Assembly: GCA_010028495.1 (NCBI GenBank)
Contig: RHCX01000008.1
Coordinates: forward strand, 1 to 33,240
Direction of reading: 5' to 3'
DNA: 33,240 nt
Origin: Nitrososphaeria archaeon
GTDB taxonomy: Archaea; Thermoproteota; Nitrososphaeria; Nitrososphaerales; Nitrosopumilaceae
Positions 10,069-17,622 of the stretch are shown here, in pieces. A program made the position numbers and the translations under genes. The notes beneath the pieces were generated by a model, which saw only the letters and a list, made by a program, of their open reading frames with translations, was not told the origin of the DNA and did not search any database. The stretch's first letter is position 1; the number at the start of each line of letters is the position of its first letter.

Positions 10069-10623
10069 TTAATTTATTTTTGATATTTCCGAATGGATGT
10101 TTTGTACTATATTTTCATAGTCTTGACGGGACTTGCCAAGCTGTTCCAGCTTTTTCTTTTCAACGGAATCAAGGTATGCATTCATCTTATCCGATACGCC
10201 TGAGAGTCGCATCTCTGCCATCATGAACAGCTTGTTGTTTTCCTTCCAGAGATGCTCACTCATGTGCTGGACATACTGGGCTATATCAGAAATTAGTGCG
10301 TCTGCCGAGCCGGATTTTAGGTATTCCTTGGCAGAGGTCTCCATTTGAATGGCTATTTTACGGGTGATTTCGTGTTCCATCAGCATTACTGCAATTGGAC
10401 CCATGTTGGTTGGAAATCCAGCTTGCCCCAATGCTGGAAAAAATGATTCTTCTTCTTTTCCATGATGACATACATCGGTAAAGTTTTTTGTGAAATCTAT
10501 AGTCGGCATTAGAATCGATTCAGGGATTTTTTTTCCGGATTTTAGCATCTGCAAAGTTACTTCCATCGCCTTGACTACTTTTTCTATTAGGTCATGGTCT
10601 TTTCTTAACGACTCTGTTGCCAT
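10069..10623 (-). CDS. Hemerythrin HHE cation-binding domain protein
   Basis: LRKDHDLIEKVV ... CHHGKEEESFFPAL ... MLMEHEITRKI ... HMSEHLWKENNKLF His/Glu spacing of HHE proteins. Confidence 0.92.
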   Translation of the reverse strand: MATESLRKDHDLIEKVVKAMEVTLQMLKSGKKIPESILMPTIDFTKNFTDVCHHGKEEESFFPALGQAGFPTNMGPIAVMLMEHEITRKIAIQMETSAKEYLKSGSADALISDIAQYVQHMSEHLWKENNKLFMMAEMRLSGVSDKMNAYLDSVEKKKLEQLGKSRQDYENIVQNIHSEISKIN

Positions 10624-10799
10624 GAAAATTTTGCAAAATTATTTCCATTTAAAGCTAATTCATTCTGAAAAAAGAGAGTTATTTGGAGCGCTATAAGGCG
10701 TCCCATTTGTACATATGGAGAGTTATGAGTCCAGAAACTAGAATCATAGATTTGTACAAACTTGGCTGCATCATCATGCGTTGTCTCAAATACTGCCAT
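10605..10799 (-). pseudogene. Possible truncated remnant of a small alpha/beta-barrel-type protein (DUF3303/YCII-like flavour)
   Basis: Reads NNIIVYPSKTRWAFDNDAGGMAVFETTHDDAAKFVQIYDSSFWTHNS; the frame is open upstream of its only ATG but closes quickly, and it overlaps the hemerythrin start. Confidence 0.3.
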
Positions 10800-10866
10800 T
10801 CCTCCAGCATCATTGTCAAAAGGCCCATCTTGTTTTAGATGGATATACTATGATATTATTTCAAAT

Positions 10867-11853
10867 TCAGAAAAACTCATCCAACGAGTTTTCCTTCAAA
10901 GCCTGTGCATCATAACCCATTTTGACGAGATCCGCTGCAAACTCGTCCACAAATCCATGGATTGTGTAGATTTTTTGCGCCCCACTTTTTCTAACTAGAT
11001 CTAATAGTTCTGGATAATCACAGTGATCCGACAACGGAATGGAATAATCGGACTTTCTTCCAAATGGGACGTTTGATTTTGCCCATCCTGTAAAGCCAAT
11101 TGTTATTGCTCCATATTTTGACTTCATTTGCTTGATGAATGGATTAGTCTCCGACATTAGCGGGCAGACCATTACCCATGGCTTTTTGTAGAGTAATCCT
11201 TTTGATTCTGCTTCGGTATGACCAATTGCCTCTTTTAGTGGAATTCCTAGATTGTTGTGTAATTGGTTCATCTCTTTTACGGAATCATGATAATACAGTG
11301 GTTCCCAGTGACCAAAGAGATTCGATATTGTCTGGGCCTTTCCAAGCTGGTATCCCATCAGAATTACCGGCTTACCCTTGTGGTATAATTCTGAGATAGT
11401 CTCGTTTACCTTTTTTATTGTGTCATCTATTTTTGGAAAAATAAATTCCGGCTTGCCAAAGGTGCATTCCATTATCAGAGTATGGCATTTCGGTATTGTA
11501 GCACCCTTTAGGAATCCCCTGTCTCTAGTGCAGATATCGCCAGTGTAGAAAATGTCATGGAATAATGCGCCTCTAGCGCCCAAAATATGCCCAGAATCAT
11601 AGAGTTTGAAATCATCCAGATGTTCCACATGGTTGGATAGTGTTTTTCCTCTTAGAGATGCTATTTCTTTGGTTTCCCTTGTTGTCAGAATCAGGCCGTT
11701 GTCGCCATTTGGAAGATGATCAGAGTGAGCATGAGATACAAAATTTACGCAGTTTGGCATTGCAGTTTTGGGATCCAGATTGACTATTTTGCCATCTATA
11801 TTGCAAACAATGCCTGTCTTGGTCATCTTGATTTTGCTCAAACAACCAAGCAA
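10867..11853 (-). CDS. Metallo-beta-lactamase-fold exonuclease / mRNA 3'-end-processing-factor-like protein
   Basis: VSHAHSDH motif, YDSGHILGARGALF, FYTGDICTRD, LIMECTFG, GWAKS, PLSDHCDYPELLDLV; start may be ATG at 11826. Confidence 0.88.
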   Translation of the reverse strand: MLGCLSKIKMTKTGIVCNIDGKIVNLDPKTAMPNCVNFVSHAHSDHLPNGDNGLILTTRETKEIASLRGKTLSNHVEHLDDFKLYDSGHILGARGALFHDIFYTGDICTRDRGFLKGATIPKCHTLIMECTFGKPEFIFPKIDDTIKKVNETISELYHKGKPVILMGYQLGKAQTISNLFGHWEPLYYHDSVKEMNQLHNNLGIPLKEAIGHTEAESKGLLYKKPWVMVCPLMSETNPFIKQMKSKYGAITIGFTGWAKSNVPFGRKSDYSIPLSDHCDYPELLDLVRKSGAQKIYTIHGFVDEFAADLVKMGYDAQALKENSLDEFF

Positions 11854-11940
11854 AATCTACATCCGATTTAAGTCTCGGCTTTGATAAAACATTGACAAAC
11901 GGTGTTGCTAAAAACCAAAAAAATAGGAAAAAACGAGTGC

Positions 11941-12073
11941 CCAATTCACTTGGCTAGAATTCGAATCGGTACCACTGTACCGGCGCAAGAGAGCAAAATC
12001 AAGTAGCACTTGACGACTAGCTCAATTGTGCAATTGGACACTGAGTTCCCTTACATTTTCGAATCAAGGTAAC
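11941..12073. ncRNA. Candidate structured non-coding element (series of perfect small hairpins plus a closing helix)
   Basis: CCAA-N5-TTGG, CGGTAC-CACT-GTACCG, TCAAGT-AGC-ACTTGA, CAATTG-TG-CAATTG, GTTCCCTT...AAGGTAAC, enclosing GCTAG(11953-11957)/CTAGC(12017-12021). Confidence 0.4.
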
Positions 12074-12203
12074 TATCGTGAATAAATTATTTAATTCGGA
12101 TCATTACAAAAGCAAAAATTTGTTTATTATTACCATCATGAATTAAACAAAAATTAAAAATGAATTAAACTAGAAAACCCAATATAGTCAGATGTGAAGT
12201 GGA

Positions 12204-12833
12204 TTATGCTTGTGTGCACACTGTCAAAATAGTACTTTCTTTGATGTCTTCTTTTGCCAGTCTCAATGAAACTGTGATCTTGTTTTTGATAATGTCGATT
12301 TTGATATTATCAAATACCGAGCGGTATTTTGAGACCTTTTTTCCATCACTTGTTGTGATGTAACCAGCAGTTACTAGTAGTCCATCGTCGATTAACGAGT
12401 TTACTTTTCTATAACCTGAAGTCTGCGCAATATCACAGATTGTGATTATTTGAGATACAATCAAAGAATCTCCGTTTAGTGTAGATAGAATCTTTTTCTT
12501 GTCGTCATCGCCAAACGAACCTAAAATTACTCCAGTCAGTACTGGGTTGTCAATTACAATCCAGTCTTCGCCGTTAACTGATTCTATTGTACAAACGCTT
12601 TTGAGGAACTTTTTTTCCAGACCATCCACTGCAACTCCAAAGAATTCGCGTAATACGCCATCAACTTTTTGGAATTCCTCTAGGGATTCTGTCAGTGAAA
12701 TGCCAAACTTTTCCTGCAGCCTGGTCTCTACTTTTTGCACGGTTCTGCTGCCCAAGTTATCACGAATGATAGCATCTAGAGATCTTGCAAAAAGCCTGTC
12801 TATACCAGTCACACCATAATACCGTGCATCCAA
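12204..12833 (-). CDS. Conserved hypothetical protein with C-terminal winged-helix-like region; possible transcriptional regulator
   Basis: SLIVSQIITICDIAQTSGYRKVNSLIDDGLLVTAGYITTSDGKKVSKYRSVF resembles an ArsR-type wHTH; divergent from the receiver gene. Confidence 0.75.
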   Translation of the reverse strand: MDARYYGVTGIDRLFARSLDAIIRDNLGSRTVQKVETRLQEKFGISLTESLEEFQKVDGVLREFFGVAVDGLEKKFLKSVCTIESVNGEDWIVIDNPVLTGVILGSFGDDDKKKILSTLNGDSLIVSQIITICDIAQTSGYRKVNSLIDDGLLVTAGYITTSDGKKVSKYRSVFDNIKIDIIKNKITVSLRLAKEDIKESTILTVCTQA

Positions 12834-12842
12834 GTATATTAC

Positions 12843-12862
12843 TATTTCCAGTCATGGACATA
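12843..12862. promoter_or_regulatory. Dyad motif copy A: TATTTCCA-GTCA-TGGACATA
   Basis: Inverted half-sites separated by 4 nt, upstream of 12204-12833. Confidence 0.55.
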
Positions 12863-12882
12863 ACAGTTTAATATTATTTTCA

Positions 12883-12902
12883 CATTTCCAAATATGGAAA
12901 TG
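12883..12902. promoter_or_regulatory. Dyad motif copy B: CATTTCCA-AATA-TGGAAATG (perfect 8-bp arms)
   Basis: Perfect inverted repeat between divergent regulator and receiver genes. Confidence 0.7.
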
Positions 12903-12957
12903 AGTCCTCCATTAGCGGATAGTAATAAGATGGCCAATTCTTACAAGGCGTGCCTTA

Positions 12958-13368
12958 ATGTGGGTGCCTGAAAGTGTTATGCTCTCAAGTGTCGAGACTT
13001 TGGAATCAAAGATGGTCACATCAATAGTCATAGACGACGATACAGACATTGTCGAAGTATTTTGCGAGTATCTAGAGATAAAAAACATCCAAGTTGTCGG
13101 TAGGGGACATAACGGTCAAGAGGCAGTTGAGCTGTATCAAAAACACACTCCAGATGTTGTTTTTTTGGATGTTATGATGCCCGGTTTTGATGGGATCTAC
13201 GCCTTGGAAAACATCAGAAAGATAAATCCTGATGCCAAAGTCATTGTAATCACTGCGGATTTGAGAGAGGAAACCGCCTTGAGACTAAACGAGCTAAAAC
13301 CAAATAGAATTTTTGTCAAGCCATGTGATTTGGAAAAGATTAGCCAGGCAGTATCAAGTTTTAGCTGA
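12958..13368 (+). CDS. CheY-like response regulator receiver-domain protein
   Basis: SIVIDDDTDIVEVF, DVVFLDVMMPGFDG, VIVITAD, FVKP; true start may be ATG at 13012 (MVTSIVIDDD). Confidence 0.93.
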   Translation: MWVPESVMLSSVETLESKMVTSIVIDDDTDIVEVFCEYLEIKNIQVVGRGHNGQEAVELYQKHTPDVVFLDVMMPGFDGIYALENIRKINPDAKVIVITADLREETALRLNELKPNRIFVKPCDLEKISQAVSSFS

Positions 13369-13522
13369 TTATTTGTTGAATTTTCTCAAGCGCCTTTTCC
13401 ATTCTTTTTACTTCCGACTGGACGGTCTTGTCATCGGTCTGATGCTTGATTATCTCTAGTGATGTATTGATTACAAAGAGTGGGTCACGTATCTCAGTCA
13501 GTGGGTTATTCACCATTTCCAC
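13361..13522 (-). CDS. Unlisted small ORF: 51-53 aa stand-alone HisKA/DHp-like domain lacking the phosphoacceptor His
   Basis: GTG(13522)GAA-ATG(13516)...; MVNNPLTEIRDPLFVINTSLEIIKHQTDDKTVQSEVKRMEKALEKIQQIIS*; TATA-like TTTTATAC about 26 nt upstream of GTG; aligns by eye to HDLQNPLTIIRNTMEILK of the kinase at 17750. Confidence 0.6.
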   Translation of the reverse strand: MEMVNNPLTEIRDPLFVINTSLEIIKHQTDDKTVQSEVKRMEKALEKIQQIIS

Positions 13523-13556
13523 TTAGTATGATATTCGTACTCAGTATAAAAGATAA

Positions 13557-13576
13557 TCCTTCCAAACTTGGAAATA
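13557..13576. promoter_or_regulatory. Dyad motif copy C: TCCTTCCA-AACT-TGGAAATA
   Basis: Inner arms TTCCA/TGGAA with the same N4 spacing; just upstream of the TATA-like box of the 13361-13522 ORF. Confidence 0.5.
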
Positions 13577-13582
13577 AACCCA

Positions 13583-14539
13583 TTATGCAGCTAATTTGTA
13601 TCTCAAGCGGTACAAGCCAAAGGCTACTACAATGATAGATGACACAGTAAACGGATTGATTGCCTCTAAAAGATATGCTCCGGAATATACGATTCCAAAA
13701 GCAGTGCTTGATGAGTAGACAAGTATTGTGCGTACTGCTCCAATCATCCTGACCGCAAGAACAAAGAACAAAACACTCCCGCCTATCCCAGACACGCCCA
13801 CTACAGAGAGTAATGACATATCAGATAACGACATGTTGAATTTGGTGCCAGTAAACAACATTGCAACAAGGCACATTCCTGCTCCAGACAATGACATTAC
13901 TTGAACTACTTTAGTGGTGTTTACGTTTCCTGCGTGTTTTGCAATGAATGTACATAGACAATAAATGAATCCAGAAATCAACACCATTACATCGCCAAAC
14001 ACGAATTTGGTGAATTCTAGCTTGTGCTCATATGCATCGGATGCTATTGGTAGAAAAATTGCACCTGCTGCAATCAATACAAATGGAAAGATCTCTCTTT
14101 TTGCAAGATATTCCTTGTATATGATCATTCCAATCAGCACGGTGAACACTATCTCGCTGTTGGCCAGAACTGACGCATTGGATGCACTTGTTTCTTTTAG
14201 TCCGTACGAAAACGCCAAAGTAGAACATGCCGAAGCAGCGCCATAAATCATCAGAACGAGATAGGACGATTTTTTGACGGGATTCTTTGGCTTTTGCAGT
14301 TTTGTTATTGGTGTAAAAACTGCTCCAGTTACCATATACATTATGAAAACAACAAACAGAGGATCCGCTGGATTCACACCTGAAACTTTTGGATCCACAA
14401 TTGGTTTTGATATAACATCAGGCAAAGAAGAAAGAGCAGCTGCAATGATTGCCGTGATAAATCCGATTGTTCCGGCAGATTTTATCTTGTAGAATTTTGA
14501 AAAGGTGCCGCTTGTCCGCGCGCTAGTTATAATTGACAA
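13583..14539 (-). CDS. EamA/DMT superfamily permease
   Basis: 318 aa, about 10 hydrophobic helices, duplicated EamA-like halves (SYGLKETSASNASVLANSEIVFTVLIGMIIYKE). Confidence 0.88.
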   Translation of the reverse strand: MSIITSARTSGTFSKFYKIKSAGTIGFITAIIAAALSSLPDVISKPIVDPKVSGVNPADPLFVVFIMYMVTGAVFTPITKLQKPKNPVKKSSYLVLMIYGAASACSTLAFSYGLKETSASNASVLANSEIVFTVLIGMIIYKEYLAKREIFPFVLIAAGAIFLPIASDAYEHKLEFTKFVFGDVMVLISGFIYCLCTFIAKHAGNVNTTKVVQVMSLSGAGMCLVAMLFTGTKFNMSLSDMSLLSVVGVSGIGGSVLFFVLAVRMIGAVRTILVYSSSTAFGIVYSGAYLLEAINPFTVSSIIVVAFGLYRLRYKLAA

Positions 14540-14551
14540 TCATCATCCCAC

Positions 14552-14571
14552 CATTACCACAGTTGGAAATG
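14552..14571. promoter_or_regulatory. Dyad motif copy D: CATTACCA-CAGT-TGGAAATG
   Basis: 7 of 8 arm pairs, same N4 spacing, between divergent genes 13583-14539 and 14626-15453. Confidence 0.55.
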
Positions 14572-14572
14572 A

Positions 14573-14595
14573 GATCCCTAGATTTAAGGGGGATC
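14573..14595. promoter_or_regulatory. Inverted repeat GATCCC-N11-GGGATC with TATA-like ATTTAAG in its spacer
   Basis: Read directly; immediately follows motif copy D, upstream of the ORF at 14626. Confidence 0.4.
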
Positions 14596-14625
14596 ATTTT
14601 TTGACAGACGGCATCTTGTGGAGGC

Positions 14626-15453
14626 ATGAAAAACACGCAGAAATTTTTATGCGGCAAAAAACACCAAAATTCGTTGACTGAGAAACAATCCACAGATAGC
14701 CTTGGTGCAAAGATAGACTACAAGATAATCCTAATCATAATCGGCTTGACTGTCGTATATCAGATCATAAATTATTCAATCAAGGATTTCACGGATCAGG
14801 AATTCAACATCATCGATGTAATAGAGTTGTCACTCCAGGCGGCAGCAACTATAACTGCATTTTACATATCAAAGTTGTATTGGCCTGGCAAGATCTTTGG
14901 TAAGGCGTACTTTGCACTAGGATTGGCTTTTGCGATGTGGTTTATCGCAGAATTAATTTGGCAAGTCTATGAAAATATTTTGTTTATATCTCCATACCCC
15001 TCGATTGCAGATATTTTTTATTTTGCATTTTATCCATTTGCAATATACCACATGATAACAAACGTAAGAGGATTTGAGGTAAAAATTACAAAAAAAACTA
15101 TTGCATGGATGGCCGCAATCCCAGTTAGCATTCTTGTTGCTTATTCCTATATTGCAATTTCAGAGCATGGTGGAACAAGCTTTGATTATTATTATTCTCT
15201 AATATTTGTCGGCATAGCTTCAATATCCGTATCCTTTACTATACTTGGAGCACTAACATTTAGAAAAAGCGCATTTACGATTGTTTGGTCACTACTAACA
15301 ATAGGCCTATTTTTACACGTATTAGGAGATGTCTGGTATTACTATCTAGAGATATTTAGTGCATATACAGATACGCACATAGTAAATGCACTGTGGCAAG
15401 CAGGGTGGATGGTAATTATCTATTCTTTGTATAAACATCAAAAAGTTCTATGA
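14626..15453 (+). CDS. Polytopic membrane protein with PYPSIADIFYFAFYP motif (paralogue of 16540-17337)
   Basis: 275 aa; WFIAELIWQVYENILFISPYPSIADIFY shared with the minus-strand gene at 16540-17337. Confidence 0.85.
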   Translation: MKNTQKFLCGKKHQNSLTEKQSTDSLGAKIDYKIILIIIGLTVVYQIINYSIKDFTDQEFNIIDVIELSLQAAATITAFYISKLYWPGKIFGKAYFALGLAFAMWFIAELIWQVYENILFISPYPSIADIFYFAFYPFAIYHMITNVRGFEVKITKKTIAWMAAIPVSILVAYSYIAISEHGGTSFDYYYSLIFVGIASISVSFTILGALTFRKSAFTIVWSLLTIGLFLHVLGDVWYYYLEIFSAYTDTHIVNALWQAGWMVIIYSLYKHQKVL

Positions 15454-16433
15454 TATTGGTTTGTTACTTTGAGAACAGAGCGTTCCGATAAATCCACTAT
15501 GTTCATGTAGGTTTCAAGGTGTGAGCTCACATCAGGAATAAAAATCTCATCCTGTGAGTCAATGGAATCGCTCAGAATCACACCTTCAGTGTCCAGTGTT
15601 TTTCTAGTCTTTTTGTCAATTGAAAAGATCCTCTGGTGTGTAAGACCATCATAAAAGCTGAGATTTTTACATTCTCGTTGCCCTAGTTTTTTGTCAACTT
15701 GTGTAGGATTCAACATAGGTATTTTATTATCCGATGCCATAGCAAATGCCCATTCCTGTCCAAACAAAGGAGTGTATGCCACGTATGGGACTACAAATTT
15801 GAAGACAGAGCCAAGTGTTTTGACTATTGATGCAAAGCGTGTAGAATACCTATAATCGGCGGAATTTGCAGCAGTTGCAAATATCCCATCTGAAGTCATT
15901 TTACCTTTGGCAAGATCAAAGAATTCTTTTCGGTATAGAGGAGCTGCGATATCATCATGATGAGGCATCGTAGTATCCAAAAACACACAGTCATATCCAC
16001 CATCGGCCTGAGTGAGGAATCTTCTTGCATCGTCATGGTATAAACTAGTTCGCGGATCTGAAAACGATTCTGCGGCATAATTGTAAAGGTTTTTGCAAAT
16101 ATCCACCACCTCTTTGTCGATATCAACAATGTCAACTTGATCAACGGTCTTGTGGCGCAACACTTCGCGCAGTGTTAATCCCGTGCCGCCACCACCAATG
16201 AAGATCTTTTTTGGTTTAGAATGGCCAATCATGGATGGATGTACCAAACTTTCATTGAAGACGTGCTCTTCGGCTTCGGACGACTGCGGATCTCCATCCA
16301 AAAACAAAACATTGCCAAAATCCCTAGTCTTCATTATTTCCAATAGTTGGTATTTGGTCTTTTTTGAGAAAATGCACTCATCAATCTTGTGAAATATCTT
16401 TTCTCCCTCACCAACATCGACGTATTTCCACAT
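15438..16433 (-). CDS. Spermidine-synthase-like (polyamine aminopropyltransferase family) protein with variant active-site motifs
   Basis: KIFIGGGGTGLTLREVLRHKTVDQVDIVDIDKEVVDICK, DPRTSLYHDDARRFL, YDCVFLDTTMPHHDDIAAPLYRKEFF; TATA-like TTTAATAG about 26 nt before ATG. Confidence 0.87.
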   Translation of the reverse strand: MWKYVDVGEGEKIFHKIDECIFSKKTKYQLLEIMKTRDFGNVLFLDGDPQSSEAEEHVFNESLVHPSMIGHSKPKKIFIGGGGTGLTLREVLRHKTVDQVDIVDIDKEVVDICKNLYNYAAESFSDPRTSLYHDDARRFLTQADGGYDCVFLDTTMPHHDDIAAPLYRKEFFDLAKGKMTSDGIFATAANSADYRYSTRFASIVKTLGSVFKFVVPYVAYTPLFGQEWAFAMASDNKIPMLNPTQVDKKLGQRECKNLSFYDGLTHQRIFSIDKKTRKTLDTEGVILSDSIDSQDEIFIPDVSSHLETYMNIVDLSERSVLKVTNQYHRTF

Positions 16434-16442
16434 TTGAAAATG
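16423..16442. promoter_or_regulatory. Dyad motif copy E: TATTTCCA-CATT-TGAAAATG, overlapping the start codon of 15438-16433
   Basis: Same arms and N4 spacing with one or two mismatches. Confidence 0.5.
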
Positions 16443-16539
16443 AGGGGTATGTCTGACTATTAAAGATCGCGCTAGTTTGCGTACTCATCATGAAGCATAT
16501 TAGAAAACAAGTAATGTGATAAACTGCTACTTTACGCAC

Positions 16540-17337
16540 TTAGGGGGTGTTCATTTGATGTGAGTTTTTCTCTTTTTTGAACAATACCAGATTGCTATAC
16601 ACACCGAATGACAAAAACACATAGTTCAGATGGAACAGCATCTCAACTGGGCTGCCAGTATAGTACGAGTCGTCAAGCTGACCTATTAGAAATATCGTGT
16701 CTGCTGCAAAAAGGCAGATTATACCAATGCAGACCAAAGTCCACATCAGGTTTACTTGCCCCTTGAAGAACAAAACCACACCAATTAGTGCCGGAATTAT
16801 GACCAACGAATCAAATGCCGGATAGACTGCCCCAAGAACCGTTGCCAGTGTTCCCTGGTCACTTGGGTTGCCAAGAGCAAAGTAAAGACTCGGCATCAGC
16901 ACACCTATTGATATAGTACATGAAATTGCTATTGCTTTTTTTGTTATGGCGGCCCGAACAGGCTGCAAATATGCAATAAAAAACATAAGCAAAAACGGAT
17001 AGCCCATCACATAAAATATATCGGCAATAGACGGATACGGGTCTTCATGCAGCACGAGTTCCTCATTAATCCAAAGCATTTCTGCAATAAACCAAGATAT
17101 CGCATAGCCGGCAAATGAAACCCAGGCAAGGCCGTGCGTTCCGCCAAGACCGAACCTAAATGCCAACAAAATCGATAAAACCAAAAACAAGCCGGCAAGC
17201 GGAATGTATGATAAATTCCCAGTTAGTATAGCCAAGTCTTTTGAAATGGTGTTTGTGATTAGATTGATGGCTATTATTCCAATTACGGTTGCGATGAGAT
17301 ATTTTTTTGTCAGTACAGAGTCAAGTGTGGTTTGCAT
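16540..17337 (-). CDS. Polytopic membrane protein with PYPSIADIFYVMGYP motif (paralogue of 14626-15453)
   Basis: 265 aa; YAISWFIAEMLWINEELVLHEDPYPSIADIFYVMGYP. Confidence 0.85.
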   Translation of the reverse strand: MQTTLDSVLTKKYLIATVIGIIAINLITNTISKDLAILTGNLSYIPLAGLFLVLSILLAFRFGLGGTHGLAWVSFAGYAISWFIAEMLWINEELVLHEDPYPSIADIFYVMGYPFLLMFFIAYLQPVRAAITKKAIAISCTISIGVLMPSLYFALGNPSDQGTLATVLGAVYPAFDSLVIIPALIGVVLFFKGQVNLMWTLVCIGIICLFAADTIFLIGQLDDSYYTGSPVEMLFHLNYVFLSFGVYSNLVLFKKEKNSHQMNTP

Positions 17338-17622
17338 TTAGCGTAATGCCAGAACAAACTGCTGCACTGGGCCTTGTGATGAGAACTCTTGTAGATCTGA
17401 TTTGATAGCGCCAACTATTGCCAGATGAGCATTACCAAAGAGATCCGCAAGTACGCGGTTAAGATATTCCGGGTTTTCATAGCAATCAGGAATAAAGCAG
17501 TTGTAGTCATCTTTTAGTACCTTGGCCACCTTTTGATACACCGGCTCGCCCATATTGAGTAGTGCCTTTTCGATTGCAAAGGCAACTAGTGCCTTTTTTA
17601 TCTGTGCGTCGGTAGCATCCAT
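17338..17622 (-). CDS. Conserved hypothetical protein, apparently co-directional with 16540-17337
   Basis: 94 aa ORF ending directly at the start of the downstream membrane-protein gene. Confidence 0.75.
   Translation of the reverse strand: MDATDAQIKKALVAFAIEKALLNMGEPVYQKVAKVLKDDYNCFIPDCYENPEYLNRVLADLFGNAHLAIVGAIKSDLQEFSSQGPVQQFVLALR

Noticed and set aside
11720-11944. 74 aa ORF overlapping the MBL gene start
   Set aside because: Mostly out-of-frame overlap with a well-supported CDS; composition not protein-like.
11941-12073. tRNA suggested by TTCGAAT strings (11960-11966 and 12059-12065) and by GCTAG/CTAGC about 70 nt apart
   Set aside because: Neither TTCGAAT is flanked by a complementary 5-bp T stem on either strand, and no anticodon arm or full 7-bp acceptor fits; kept only as a generic structured element.
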